Below, piece by piece: positions 53,001-64,000 of a DNA stretch of 64,000 nt. The DNA is from Amoebidium appalachense. Its lineage: Eukaryota > Ichthyosporea. The notes beneath the pieces were generated by a model that was not told the DNA's origin, searched no databases, and saw only the letters and a list, made by a program, of their open reading frames with translations. The first letter of the stretch is position 1; every line of letters starts with the position of its first letter. Made by a program: the position numbers and the translations under genes. Location of the stretch: assembly GCA_963693365.1 (NCBI GenBank), contig CAVNZM010000013.1, forward strand, positions 1,116,001 to 1,180,000. The letters are read 5' to 3'.

Positions 53001-54330
53001 TGTGGAAAGACCAGTGAGAAACGTACAACAAGTTGTGTAGTGGAAATCATCTATTGATTTGAGGACATTAGTAACAGTATCAGGGGGTGCCATAGCTAGT
53101 AAGGGCAACCGTATTCAGACAAAGGGCGAATATATGTGCGAAATATACTAAGACGATTGTATAGGTGGACAGTATGAGAAAGAGTAGCAAGATACACATC
53201 CCTAAATAACCGAAGACACCTGCCTGCACTCTCCACCCCCCGACGGTCGATCGACGATCATCCGTTTGAAACATATGCCCCATTCGTCCACCGGAATCCC
53301 CAAATACTTGTATTCGATTGGGTGAGGGAGGGGACGTGTAATTCACTCGACCAATGGGCTTCCGGAAGTTTGATGTCGTCCTTATTTGGTGCCTGACAAA
53401 GACTAGTCTAATTTGATGACGTCACACACACTTGATCCCGTAAGCGGGGTGCCCTCGAAGTGGTGTCTCGAGTTTAGCACACCTATGTGTAAAGAGCTCT
53501 ATTGTATCGGCTTTTGAGTTTTTTGTTCACTAATTCAACATATATTTTAAACTTCAAAATACCCATCAACTGGCATATATACTTCACACCACGGTTTGCT
53601 TGGATTGGTAAAGTAAACACCCCATATATATAACACATGTCAACACCCCCAATCGACTGTGGTTGGTTTGAGATCAGCAACTAGCGTCTACGTGCTTTGT
53701 ACTAGTATTTACACAGCACAAGCTTCTCGCATGCGCACGTATCATAGGTTACACGTAAAAGTGGGAGTTGTTGAGCCAGCCTCTCACGTGAAAGTTTAGG
53801 AATCCGAACGGAAAGATCTCAGCATTCTCGAGCAAACGCTTGCTAGGGCTTCGAAGCACCGCTGTGCGTTTTCCTTTCCCCCAGCACATTTATGGGAGCT
53901 GACTTGTGTTTTCTTAACCTCAGCAAATTCAAGAGCAAGCACATAAACACAAACGCTCGAGCAAGTTGTGAAAGCATACGTAGCAACAACGGTATTCCTT
54001 TTCCTCGTTCCTTCTTCTAGTGCAACCTTTTTCAATTATTGCCCACTATCTGCCCAACCTAAGGCCAGAAGGGGCCCAAAGCAAACCCTACGGCTACTAA
54101 CAGAGCCACGCTTCTCTTCAGCAATTTATTAGTGCTCTCGCTTTTACAAATGGGATTCACAATCCAGCGCTGGTTTGATACCTTGTAGGCAGTTTGGGCA
54201 TTCCCTCTAGGCCCATCTGTCTCACTCCATCTGCAACCACTCCATCTCTTCACTCATATTTTCGTTCATCTCTTCTCTTTTCATTTCAATCTCATCTTTT
54301 ATTCACTTTCCGCACAAGCAACTGAAAAAA
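53001..54330. other. upstream flank of the GT64 gene, no other gene recognised
   Basis: Mostly unique sequence. A minus-strand frame at 53796-54035 (79 codons) is not recognised and is not supported as a gene. The 60 bases before the ATG at 54331 are pyrimidine/A-rich, consistent with an untranslated leader. Confidence 0.45.
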
Positions 54331-55518
54331 ATGTCTCAGCCACAAATAAAAGCGCTAACCTCAGCCACCGCAAACCCATTTGTCTACCAACGTCGCATTT
54401 ACGCACTCGGCGCCATCATAATCCTTCTACTATCCGGAACCTTATTTTTCAATTTCGGAAACACAGATGTGTGCACCAGGGAACCGGGTGTCTCCGTTCA
54501 AATAGTCACCACTCCCCCGGAACCCCCAGAGCAGCCTGAAATTCCCTTGCAGCAAATTAGGACTTTGCCGAAACCGGCCTATAGGCAGTCCCCTGTCGTT
54601 TACGCAAACGACACGGATGGTTTTTCGTGCAGCGACGAGTGGGAGAGCGAACTGGACAACAGCACGTACACGTTAATGGTTCTGCTGCATGGAAATGTCG
54701 ACATCAACGGAATCATTAGGGATTCTCTTGGGACATGGCGCCTTTCGCACATTGTTTTCGTGTGGAATAACGTCGGGCAAAATCCTCCGGAACTTCCGCA
54801 GAGCGTCAACTCGACGGCCCCCAATAACCCGCGGAGCATTAGAATATCGATGCTCGTTATGCCACGAAACAGCCTTCTGAATCGGTTCAAACCGTTTAAC
54901 GTAATACTCACGCGCGTAGTCTACCACATGGACAACGACAATCGCCTGCCACCCATTGCGTTTGAGTTCATGTTTGACACGTGGCGTGAAAACCAAAACA
55001 AATTGATCGGTCCGGCTTACAGGGTGTTCAGCAGGGGGACGGCTTATTGGGATGAGAACAGAATGGATCGAGAGGGCTATGACATTGTTTTGACGGGGTC
55101 ATCTTTCATCACCCTGGGGATGATGAGGCGGTTCACGTGTGGGGAGGAGTACGCATCACTGAGAGATTCGGTGGACAAAAACATGAACTGCGAGGACCTC
55201 GTTATGAATTTCGTCTACGTGAAAAATGGCGGTGGGGGCTTGGGAATGCGTCTCGTGCATAATCAGGACGGGGTGGATGAGGGATGCCGGTCGGATCTGA
55301 TTCTTAACGGGAGGGTGTTGCAGAGGTCTAGGGGAGGGGAGAATGCGGCGGGGTTGTCGATGAAGAATTGGACGGAATTTTCGCAGTATCGGTCGAATTT
55401 TTATTTTAACGCGAAAAAGGTCCTCGGTGTTGAGCCCCCCTTTAGAACGAGCTGGGTAACACCTGCTCTGGACGTCGCAAGGGGTTTTTGCGCGTGGAGG
55501 GCAGCGCCGCCAGCATGA
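54331..55518 (+). CDS. GT64-family (exostosin/EXTL2-like) glycosyltransferase, type II membrane protein, intronless
   Basis: A complete 395-residue protein in one exon. A short cytosolic N-terminus is followed by a signal anchor at about residues 23-42 (hydrophobic stretch ALGAIIILLLSGTLFF), a proline-rich stem (PPEPPEQPEIP) and a lumenal catalytic domain. N-glycosylation-type sequons (NDT, NST) lie around residues 90-160. Family features: HMDNDN as the DxD-type metal and nucleotide-sugar site, DTWRENQNKLIGPAYRVFS (equivalent to the W-x-x-x-P..IVGF segment of EXTL2), YDIVLTGSSFIT and NCEDLVMNF. Members add hexosamine or uronic-acid sugars, in animals to heparan-sulfate linkers; the acceptor here is unknown. 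Golgi location is inferred from topology. No introns, unlike most neighbours. Confidence 0.85.
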   Translation: MSQPQIKALTSATANPFVYQRRIYALGAIIILLLSGTLFFNFGNTDVCTREPGVSVQIVTTPPEPPEQPEIPLQQIRTLPKPAYRQSPVVYANDTDGFSCSDEWESELDNSTYTLMVLLHGNVDINGIIRDSLGTWRLSHIVFVWNNVGQNPPELPQSVNSTAPNNPRSIRISMLVMPRNSLLNRFKPFNVILTRVVYHMDNDNRLPPIAFEFMFDTWRENQNKLIGPAYRVFSRGTAYWDENRMDREGYDIVLTGSSFITLGMMRRFTCGEEYASLRDSVDKNMNCEDLVMNFVYVKNGGGGLGMRLVHNQDGVDEGCRSDLILNGRVLQRSRGGENAAGLSMKNWTEFSQYRSNFYFNAKKVLGVEPPFRTSWVTPALDVARGFCAWRAAPPA

Positions 55519-55550
55519 GGTCGTTTCGTTTGGGGGGGGGGGGTTTCCTC

Positions 55551-55595
<45 letters not shown>

Positions 55596-55661
55596 CTTTG
55601 TTTTGGTGTGGGTGTGGGTGTGGTGTGTGAGTGTGTGTTTGGTGGTGGTGGTGGTGGTGGT

Positions 55662-55692
<31 letters not shown>

Positions 55693-56584
55693 GAAGGAGG
55701 GGGTGGGGGGAGGGGGGGTTACTGTTTGTCCCTCTTATGTTTTTTTTCAAACCCCCTATATATTTTTTCCAGACCCTCCCCCCCCCACCCCTCCTCTCCT
55801 CCTCCTCCTCCCCACCTCCATTTTCCTCTTTCCATGCTCGTTAAAACTTCACCACGTCTGGTTTTTTTCCCTGAATTTTCCTTTATTTTTCAGTGACATG
55901 GACTAACGGGAGGGGACAGACGGTCAGTAGGACAGATTTCATAGGCCGACATGTACATGTGCCGTAATGTATTGGATATATATGAACCCCTCCTTCTATG
56001 TCCTTTTCGAAATTTTGAAGAATACATTGATGTAGAGTAAACTGTAACTATCTTTCGAAGGTCAGGCTCGTCCATGTAAACTCTTGCGGTCATGACCATC
56101 ATTGTGTTGTGTTTTTTTAATGATTATGAGCCTGCCACGGGTTTTCTTTTTTCCAGATATGAGAAAGCATATTGTTGGAGGTATACGTGGGTGGTTGTGT
56201 ATATGCCAGGGGGCGAAGGGAGGCCTCGCCCAGGGGAGGCCCAGGGGGAGGGGGGGGGGGGGGGGGGGGACACATTCGCTGAATGTACACCCGGCTCACC
56301 GCACTTGGTACGTTCTAACTTGGTCAGCGTGATATATGTATTCTAGTAGAGGCAAAGCTTTTTGGACAGTAGTTTTATCCAAGGATGTGAATGTAGTGAC
56401 ACCCGTGCGTCCGAGAATTATAAAGGGTTGTGATTTATTGTATTGACTGATTCACTGGTACTGAGCTGTAAGTTTTATAAGACACTGCATTTAATTTTTA
56501 GTACTGGGAAATGATTGGTTGATGCATTTTGTAATCTATTACTGCCCATTGCCGCAATCTGGGCCAATCAAATATAAAAAGGAG

Positions 56585-56617
<33 letters not shown>

Positions 56618-56822
56618 GCACACACACACAGTGTCACACACACACACGAACGCACATGCACACCAAGGACAGGACACTCACCCCTTTCCTCTCCCCCCCT
56701 CCGCCCCCCCCCCCACACACACATACACACTGTACTGCACACACACACACACACGTGCACACACACACACACACACACACACACACCGTGACACACACAC
56801 GCGCGCGCGCGCGCACGCACAC
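56585..56822. repeat. (CA)n with CG variants
   Basis: Three CA-rich blocks around a C-run in intergenic sequence. Confidence 0.95.
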
Positions 56823-57432
56823 ATGTAATGCATTAATGTACACACATGGATTTTTTCGGCCTCAAGTTGACTGGTAACGATGCTTTTAGAGCATCCGCTG
56901 AGGACAGTGGCTAATCCCGGATGATAAAGAAAATTAAAAATGACTTGTTGCACATGAGAGCCGTTTCAGAATCTTGTGCACAGCCTATAACAATAATAAG
57001 AGAGTGACTAAGATGAACGATGTAACATAAGCTTGACGGGGAAGCCACAGACTCCCCTCGCGATTCGAGTGCCCCCCCCCCCCCCCCCCCCCCCCCCTCC
57101 CCCCCCCCCCCCCTCTGAGGCTCCCCGAGTATCTTATTTGGCCCCAGCCTCAAGGCCTGGTACGTAGCACAGGTCTAGTAGAATTTATTTTTTTCAGGCA
57201 GGCTGGTACTATCTTAGTATCTTACCGGGTGAACTTCCTTAATGATTTTCCTGAATGCGGGGGCCCGTGAACGGCAGTGGACAGTCGACTCCTCATTGCA
57301 TTTGCGAGCTAGATAGATTCTGAGAACCGCATTGCCAAGTGCCGGGCCCGGACAGGCTGCGAACTGAAGAGAATGGAGTCAATTCAGATAAAAGAAGGCT
57401 TAGAGAGTCCGCTGAGGTCTCTCACTCTCTCC

Positions 57433-57463
<31 letters not shown>

Positions 57464-57644
57464 ACCAACCTGTACTCACAGATTTTAATCCTCTCTTAAG
57501 GCTTTCGATTCCGTTTCTAGAGATCCGAACTGAGTCCCCCCCCCCCCTCCCCCCCCCCCCCCCCCTCAGAGGCTCCCTCTGAGACTAGATCTAGAGAGAC
57601 GAAAGAAATTTTAGGAAGAAAGAGAATTTGTGTGTGGGGACTGG

Positions 57645-57665
57645 GGGGGGGGGGGGGGGGGGGGG

Positions 57666-57704
<39 letters not shown>

Positions 57705-57970
57705 GAGGGAGAGAGACCGTGAGAGAGAGTGAGAGAGATCTCAGCTGAGGTTTGAAAGCCTCGAAGAGAGAAAGCCTTAGTAGGAGCCCGAAGAGCTCAG
57801 AGAGGCTTTAGGGGAGGGGGGGGGGCTCGCAGAGAGTGAGAACTCGGGAGGAGTGTGGAAGAGGAGGAAGAGGCCCCCGGGGGGGGAGGGGGGGGGGGGG
57901 GGGGGGGGGGAAGAGGAGGCCGGGATGGGGGAAGAGGGGGGGGGGGGGGGGGAGGGGGGGGGGGGGAGGC
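57645..57970. repeat. poly-G rich cluster
   Basis: A G-run of about 58 bases with one A (57645-57702), G-rich sequence at 57877-57910 and 57937-57967, with GA-rich spacers. Confidence 0.9.
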
Positions 57971-58018
57971 AGGCTGGTTGAGTCGGTATCGATATCCAGA
58001 GAAATCAACGGTTTTCAA

Positions 58019-58190
58019 AGCGCAACTTACTTTGGCAACGGTTGCCAGTGGCCAAAGTAAGTTGCGCTGGCATCAGAATCTGATAACCGTAACCGTTGTT
58101 ACGGTCACTTTGAATATAATAATCAAAGTTTTTTACCGTATTGAATCAGATTCTACCCCGTGACTGATGCCGCGGATATTTTTAGTTAGC
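58019..58190. repeat. adjacent near-perfect hairpins
   Basis: AGCGCAACTTACTTTGG (58019-58035) pairs perfectly with 58052-58068, with GGCAACGGTTGCC extending the palindrome inward. Directly after, GGCATCAGAATCTGAT pairs imperfectly with sequence ending TGATGCC near 58172, enclosing an ACCGTAAC/GTTACGGT hairpin. Confidence 0.75.
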
Positions 58191-58248
58191 CGGGCAGACG
58201 AGGCTCAGCCCGGCCTGATATTTAATCCAATTACAGTGTCACGTGGTG

Positions 58249-58309
<61 letters not shown>

Positions 58310-58375
58310 CTATGTGTGACACGTGTGTGTGTGTGTAACAGTGTCGTGTGTGACACAGTGTGTGTGACAGTGTTA
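58249..58375. repeat. (TG)n microsatellite with GTGACA variants
   Basis: TG tract at 58249-58307 followed by GTGTGTGACA-type degenerate repeats. Confidence 0.9.
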
Positions 58376-58854
58376 TCGCGTGACACAAGACGGGAAGGCT
58401 GAAAAATCAAAGAGTGTGTCCACGTAACTACCTGAGCCGGTACCTTGAAAAATATACTATTTACAAATCTGGGATGTAACTTGACACGGCCTTGCACCCT
58501 TATAAATTCGCGCAGTGTGAGTGTGCGCATCATGATCAGACTATCAGTGCATGAGGCCCGGTGACCTGTGTGTACGGGTGTAACAGTTCGACAATGTGTG
58601 TTTTTCCTTCTCTTAATTAACAACCCATTGTACCCGGTAACAAAGTTGAACACTGCCAGAACTATTTTGAAGAAATTCGTTAGAACGTTTACTTACGTGA
58701 CCTGCCCCCAGGGGTGCCGATGGGATCCACGTAGTTGCACACATTACCAAGTAGAGTCGGAGCCCGTACACTAGTAAAGTTGAGGCCCAAAGCTTCAAGT
58801 CGGGCGGGCGCGGGCGCCGGGGGGGGGGGGGGGGGGGGGGGGGGGGAGGGGGGG

Positions 58855-59020
58855 GGGGTTTGAATGCGTCAAAAAGTACGAAGTACACAAGAACAAACGG
58901 ATAACACGATGCAGAATGCAAGCCATACATAAAGAGTATGCATAATAAGCAGAGCCCATCCTCAGGGGGGGCCCACGTCATCCACAGTACCCGAGTTTCG
59001 ACCTATTCACCTCGTTAACG
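58855..59020 (-). mobile_element. SINE-like dispersed repeat copy, poly-C tail on minus strand
   Basis: Reverse complement: GGTGAATAGGTCGAAACTCG, GAGGATGGGCTCTGC, GTGTACTTCGTAC, then CATTCAAACCCCC. The plus-strand G-run at 58818-58858 is its tail. It matches 44640-44850. Confidence 0.6.
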
Positions 59021-59960
59021 AAACCCAACTCAGATACTGTTTCACTTGAACATGGGTAGGTCACCCGTCTTGAACAGAGACGAGCAGGGTTTATGCAGGC
59101 AAGGGCAGTGGGAAAGGCCGGGGGTTAAAGTTGCAAAAGTTGCAGCAGTAAGCAGAAGCAAGAAAAATATAGATAGGAACTCAGGAGACGGGGCTTCTAG
59201 GAAGCTCCCCCGTCGCTACCTAAGTCGATACTTCCCTGGCTAACATACTACACCAGCTGAAAAGAATTAAGTCCCGAAGGCTGCAGAATTCGCAATCAGA
59301 GGGGAAATTATGAGATTTGACCCATGCCGCAGGGTAGTAACACGCTTACTAGGGCGGAACTTTAACGTCTTCGAACGGAAAGCTATGCCCCCGGATGTCA
59401 ACCGGAAATATGGTATCACCCATGCTTTGGGCTTGAAAAAAGCCAAATCGGTAGTCCGAGTTATGTTACGCCGGTGGGTAACATGCCGCATGGGTTCCAA
59501 GGGAGCTGTCGCCAACAGAGTGGCGTGTGCATGCGTGCGCGTAACGCAATGTGTGAAGTGCGTCTATAGCTATGAAAGGGGGTATGCAGAAGTGGACAGA
59601 TGAAGTGTGTGGAGAGAAAAAAAGTAGGAAGAAAAGTAGACACCGGTGTGTGCAACCCCGCACAACATACATACATACACACACACACACATAAATAAGC
59701 GAAGATTACAGGTAATCAACCAGAACAACAAATGACAAGCAAAACAACAAGTGCTGCTGAGGAGATCCTTCAACTTGCGGGGTCGTAAACTCCCCCCCCC
59801 CCCCCCCCCCCCCTCCCCCCCATCCCACCCCCACCACCCCCGCGCGGAAAAAAAAAAAAAAAAAAAAAAAAGAAAAGAAAAAGAAAAAAGTGAGCCCCCT
59901 GTGCTCTCTAACGCCAGAGTCTTCCTTCGCTCCCCCAACCCACCTCTTTTTTTTTTTTTT

Positions 59961-60019
<59 letters not shown>

Positions 60020-60079
60020 ACAATGATTTGGGAAACAAAGACCGGCAGCACAACAGAAAAAAAAAGGGACGGTCAAATT
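59021..60079. other. no gene recognised
   Basis: Unique sequence to 59690 with an unrecognised 97-codon plus frame (59310-59603), then C-run (59792-59815), A-run (59848-59871), T-run (59946-59970) and a G-run of about 47 bases (59971-60017). Confidence 0.5.
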
Positions 60080-61405
<1,326 letters not shown>

Positions 61406-61439
61406 GTGTGTGCTCGCGCGCCCTTGCGTCAAGGATTGA

Positions 61440-62726
61440 AAGTTAGTCACTAACGTAGGCAAAATATCAATGGTAGTAACCTGCTAAAAACCTCAAAAAA
61501 CTTCTACTGAATAACATCCTCAGGGCCGATCTGGCACTCAGTTAACGGTTACCAGAAATTCATCATCATGGGCTGCCAGTGGCACCAGGTCCTAGGAACG
61601 GCCCGAGGCAGCACAAGTTGAACTCGTCACCGTGACTGTCAACCATGAGCGATGCGGCAGCTGTGACGATGAACCGCTTACTATATATTACAAGCGCCCG
61701 GTCAGCCTGAGGTAGCTATCAAATGTCCTGCGCCGTCATTATTCAAAGATAATTCATCGATCGTCCCTTACTAAGGGTACTGGGGGCTCGGTTTGCAAAG
61801 TCTCGCCGTTGATTGAGCTGCAACCCCGGCAGGGATTCTGCCGGGGCACTCTCCGAGTTTCTGAGAGGTCCTTCTTGCTTATATCTGGCAACCTCCTCTT
61901 GGAAAAGTTAACTTGGACGCTAAACGGTCACCCTCAGGGTCTGGGCCACAATCTTTCTGTCGGACTGAGTCTCCGATGATTGAGAATGGGTCGGACTGAT
62001 TGCAAGGATTATGGCGCCCAGAGACTCGTGACTCCAGGACCTGCCCACTAAAGCAGTGGCCGCGGATTGTAATAGGTTGGCCGAAGGGCTGAGTGTGGGC
62101 CAGTAGTGGGGGAGGGGCACACTTAGGGGAGGGACACCTACTGTGCGTTGATTGGCCAGGGAAGTATGTGGGATAGTCGGGGCGAAAGAGCAGGAATATG
62201 CACGCGGGTGATTGGATGGCGGGAGAGAGGTGCAGAGGAGTGCAGGGGCAACGTATCGGGTCAGAGGAAGAGCGGGAAGAGAGATCGAGCCGGGTCAAGG
62301 GAAGCATGCGAGCCGGGTCAAGGGAAGCGTGCAAAAGGAAGAGAACGAGCCAAGAGAGCGGGCCGGGAGAGGGGAGAAATGGAGAAAGGGGGAAAGGGGG
62401 TGGATTACCTGATTGGTTGCCCATTGTAGTCATTCCCACCAATGGAGTAACAGCACCATTAGCTAGAAAAAGCTAAGATGAAATAACCAAAAATGGAAGG
62501 CTTTCTGCTTAGGAATGTAAAAAAAACGGCTTCTACCCATCACCCCGATTTCAGGGTTTGATTGTGGGACTAGTTGTGGGACATAGCGGCCGAAACTTTT
62601 TTGCCAATCAAAACTGATAACTCGATAACATCTGCTTATCACAAAGTAATCATAACGAGGACGATTAGAACGAAACAGGAATAACTGTTCCATATATTAC
62701 TTGCGGAGGTTTTCCCAAGTCGACTT
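61440..62726. other. unique-looking intergenic stretch with a strong hairpin
   Basis: No supported coding region. CCCCGGCA / TGCCGGGG form a perfect 8-bp stem with a 7-base loop at 61824-61846. A 23-base unit (GGGTCAAGGGAAGC core) is tandemly duplicated near 62290-62335. TGGCGCCC at about 62010 resembles a retroviral-type primer-binding start, but no LTR was found. Confidence 0.4.
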
Positions 62727-62918
62727 GGGGTTTACGCTGTTTACTCGAGGCAAAGAGAACCAGTCTCAGGTATGGGGGGGGTTTTGCTCGGAATATCCCC
62801 TCAGCGGTATATCATGATCACGTACATAGATGTCGGGTGGTGACTATATATCAGGGTTTACTTTCTCTACGAGACACCATAAAGACTACAAGGAGAAATC
62901 AATTAGTTGGGGTTCCCC

Positions 62919-62976
<58 letters not shown>

Positions 62977-63039
62977 TTTTTTAATTTTAATTTTAATTTT
63001 TTTAAAGGGGCTTCCCTCGGGACACTCGGTATCAGCTGG

Positions 63040-63106
<67 letters not shown>

Positions 63107-64000
63107 TGTGTGTGTGTGCGCTATAATTTTGTAGTGATGTGTTTCTCAAGCCAATCAATACATCTAATAAACAGGTCGTAGTTACGCGTGTTTAGTATAA
63201 AATCAAGGATGTTGTAATTTACAGGTAGGCTATCTTTCTGGGTGTCTGTTGTGAATGTGACGTGTGTGTGTTGCGGTATTATGTGGTCTATCAAACTACA
63301 TTTGGCGATACATGACCGGTTAAACTGGTGTGTGTGTGTGTTGTTTGGGCATGCAAATGATGCCACCTTATACTTATTAGATCTCCACTGTATAGCACGT
63401 GTACAGTAAAAGCGTGGTAATTGATCAATAATACCATCAGCTAGAGAAAGACCAGTTCTACAGGAAGGTAATATGTATTTAGGTGTTATACACTTGCGAG
63501 TGCCATATTTGGCAATATGGTTGAGGCGGTCAGTATATATAAAACGAGACATAAGGCTTAGTTTTTCAAGGTGTATGCTTTCATCGGGTCTAGTGTTGTG
63601 TGGTATCTTTTTCCATTTGTTATATTGCGTGATTATCTTGTGATTGTGTACATGTTTAATAAGTAAGTGGCAGTCCAAAGTCACACACACACTATTGCGG
63701 GGTTTATTTGTATTTGTGCCCAGGGGAGAAGGGGAGAGAGAGGGGAGGAAAGAGGGGAGAGGTGAGGAGGGGACAGGTCGGATAGAGAAGAGAGGGTGGG
63801 AGGGCAAATACTTCTTTAAGCGGCTTATGTGCTTATTGAATTTCAGCGCGAGATAGGATACTCTAGCAGCTATTGGGACCAGACCATATATCGAGAGCGT
63901 TACAGGCCCAGGTTTACAACAGTTGTTAGATAGAAAGGAGGCAACTTCTGCTTCAAGGAAATTTGCCAAGGGTGTAAGCGCTCTAGTTCTCTCTTTCTTG
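62727..64000 (-). mobile_element. LINE-like element copy 2, open frame running off the window
   Basis: The minus-strand frame is open from the window edge to a stop near 63121 (more than 290 codons), ending ...DLFIRCIDWLEKHITTKL. It contains a low-complexity serine/proline stretch and a C-terminal segment with ASFACPNNT and FNRSCIAKCSLIDHIIP, which could be a zinc knuckle. The stop is followed on the coding strand by (CA)n (63118-63040), GATACCGAGTGTCCC, a long A-run (62970-62921) and a 3' tail shared with the copy at 11724. About 95 bases at 62760-62855 are an insertion relative to copy 1. The assignment as a LINE ORF end is inferred; no reverse-transcriptase motif lies inside the window. 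Confidence 0.5.

Larger units (their letters stand above)
55519..58250. other. intergenic, repeat-rich, no gene recognised
   Basis: A T-run (55555-55590) and (GGT)n/G-run (55639-55690) follow the GT64 stop. Further on come C-runs (57073-57112, 57429-57462), G-runs (57645-57700, 57880-57970) and CA tracts (56585-56822), with short unique islands between them. Confidence 0.6.

Noticed and set aside
53796-54035. 79-codon minus-strand frame upstream of the GT64 gene
   Set aside because: No recognised motif, no splice partners, and length is within what chance allows.
62000-62030. TGGCGCCC as a primer-binding site of an LTR retrotransposon
   Set aside because: No long direct repeats, no TG...CA ends and no gag-pol frame nearby.

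Overview
This is nuclear DNA from a eukaryote. Four of the six genes are split by GT-AG introns of 0.3 to 3 kb, the coding families are eukaryotic (7TM-RGS, RRP8, FYRN/FYRC with PHD fingers, GT64), and there is no operon structure. The mix resembles an opisthokont, perhaps a unicellular holozoan such as an ichthyosporean; that placement is inferred from gene content only and has low confidence. The window is extremely rich in simple repeats: (CA)n/(TG)n, (GA)n and dozens of poly-C/poly-G runs of 15 to 60 bases. Most of the long proline, histidine, cysteine or glycine reading frames are translations of these repeats, not genes.

Layout: 1.3-8.9 kb (+), a five-exon 7TM receptor with a C-terminal RGS domain. 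9-13 kb, minisatellites and a 5'-truncated LINE-like copy. 13.4-22.1 kb (-), a chromatin-reader gene with two FYRN-FYRC modules around a double PHD finger. 24.8-26.9 kb (+), an intronless long-chain acyl-CoA synthetase. 29.2-39.5 kb (-), RRP8, the nucleolar rRNA methyltransferase, rebuilt from 11 exons whose phases all agree (534 aa). 41.8-51.1 kb (+), a Gfo/Idh/MocA oxidoreductase rebuilt from 9 exons (362 aa). 54.3-55.5 kb (+), an intronless GT64 (exostosin-like) glycosyltransferase. 56-64 kb, (GA)n/(TG)n deserts and a second LINE-like copy running off the end. RRP8 and the oxidoreductase are divergent, with 2.2 kb between their start codons. The genes do not form an evident pathway.

The most unusual observations are: (1) the FYRN-FYRC / double PHD / FYRN-FYRC protein, whose two FYR modules share intron positions and phases; (2) two separate introns of the oxidoreductase gene in which the end of the preceding exon plus its 5' splice site has been copied two or three more times into the intron; (3) a dispersed, possibly tRNA-derived short repeat whose copies mostly end in poly(C); (4) microsatellites that themselves supply splice acceptors and donors; (5) several long foldback elements inside or between genes. 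Exon coordinates were read by eye from splice motifs, phase and family resemblance and may be off by a base.
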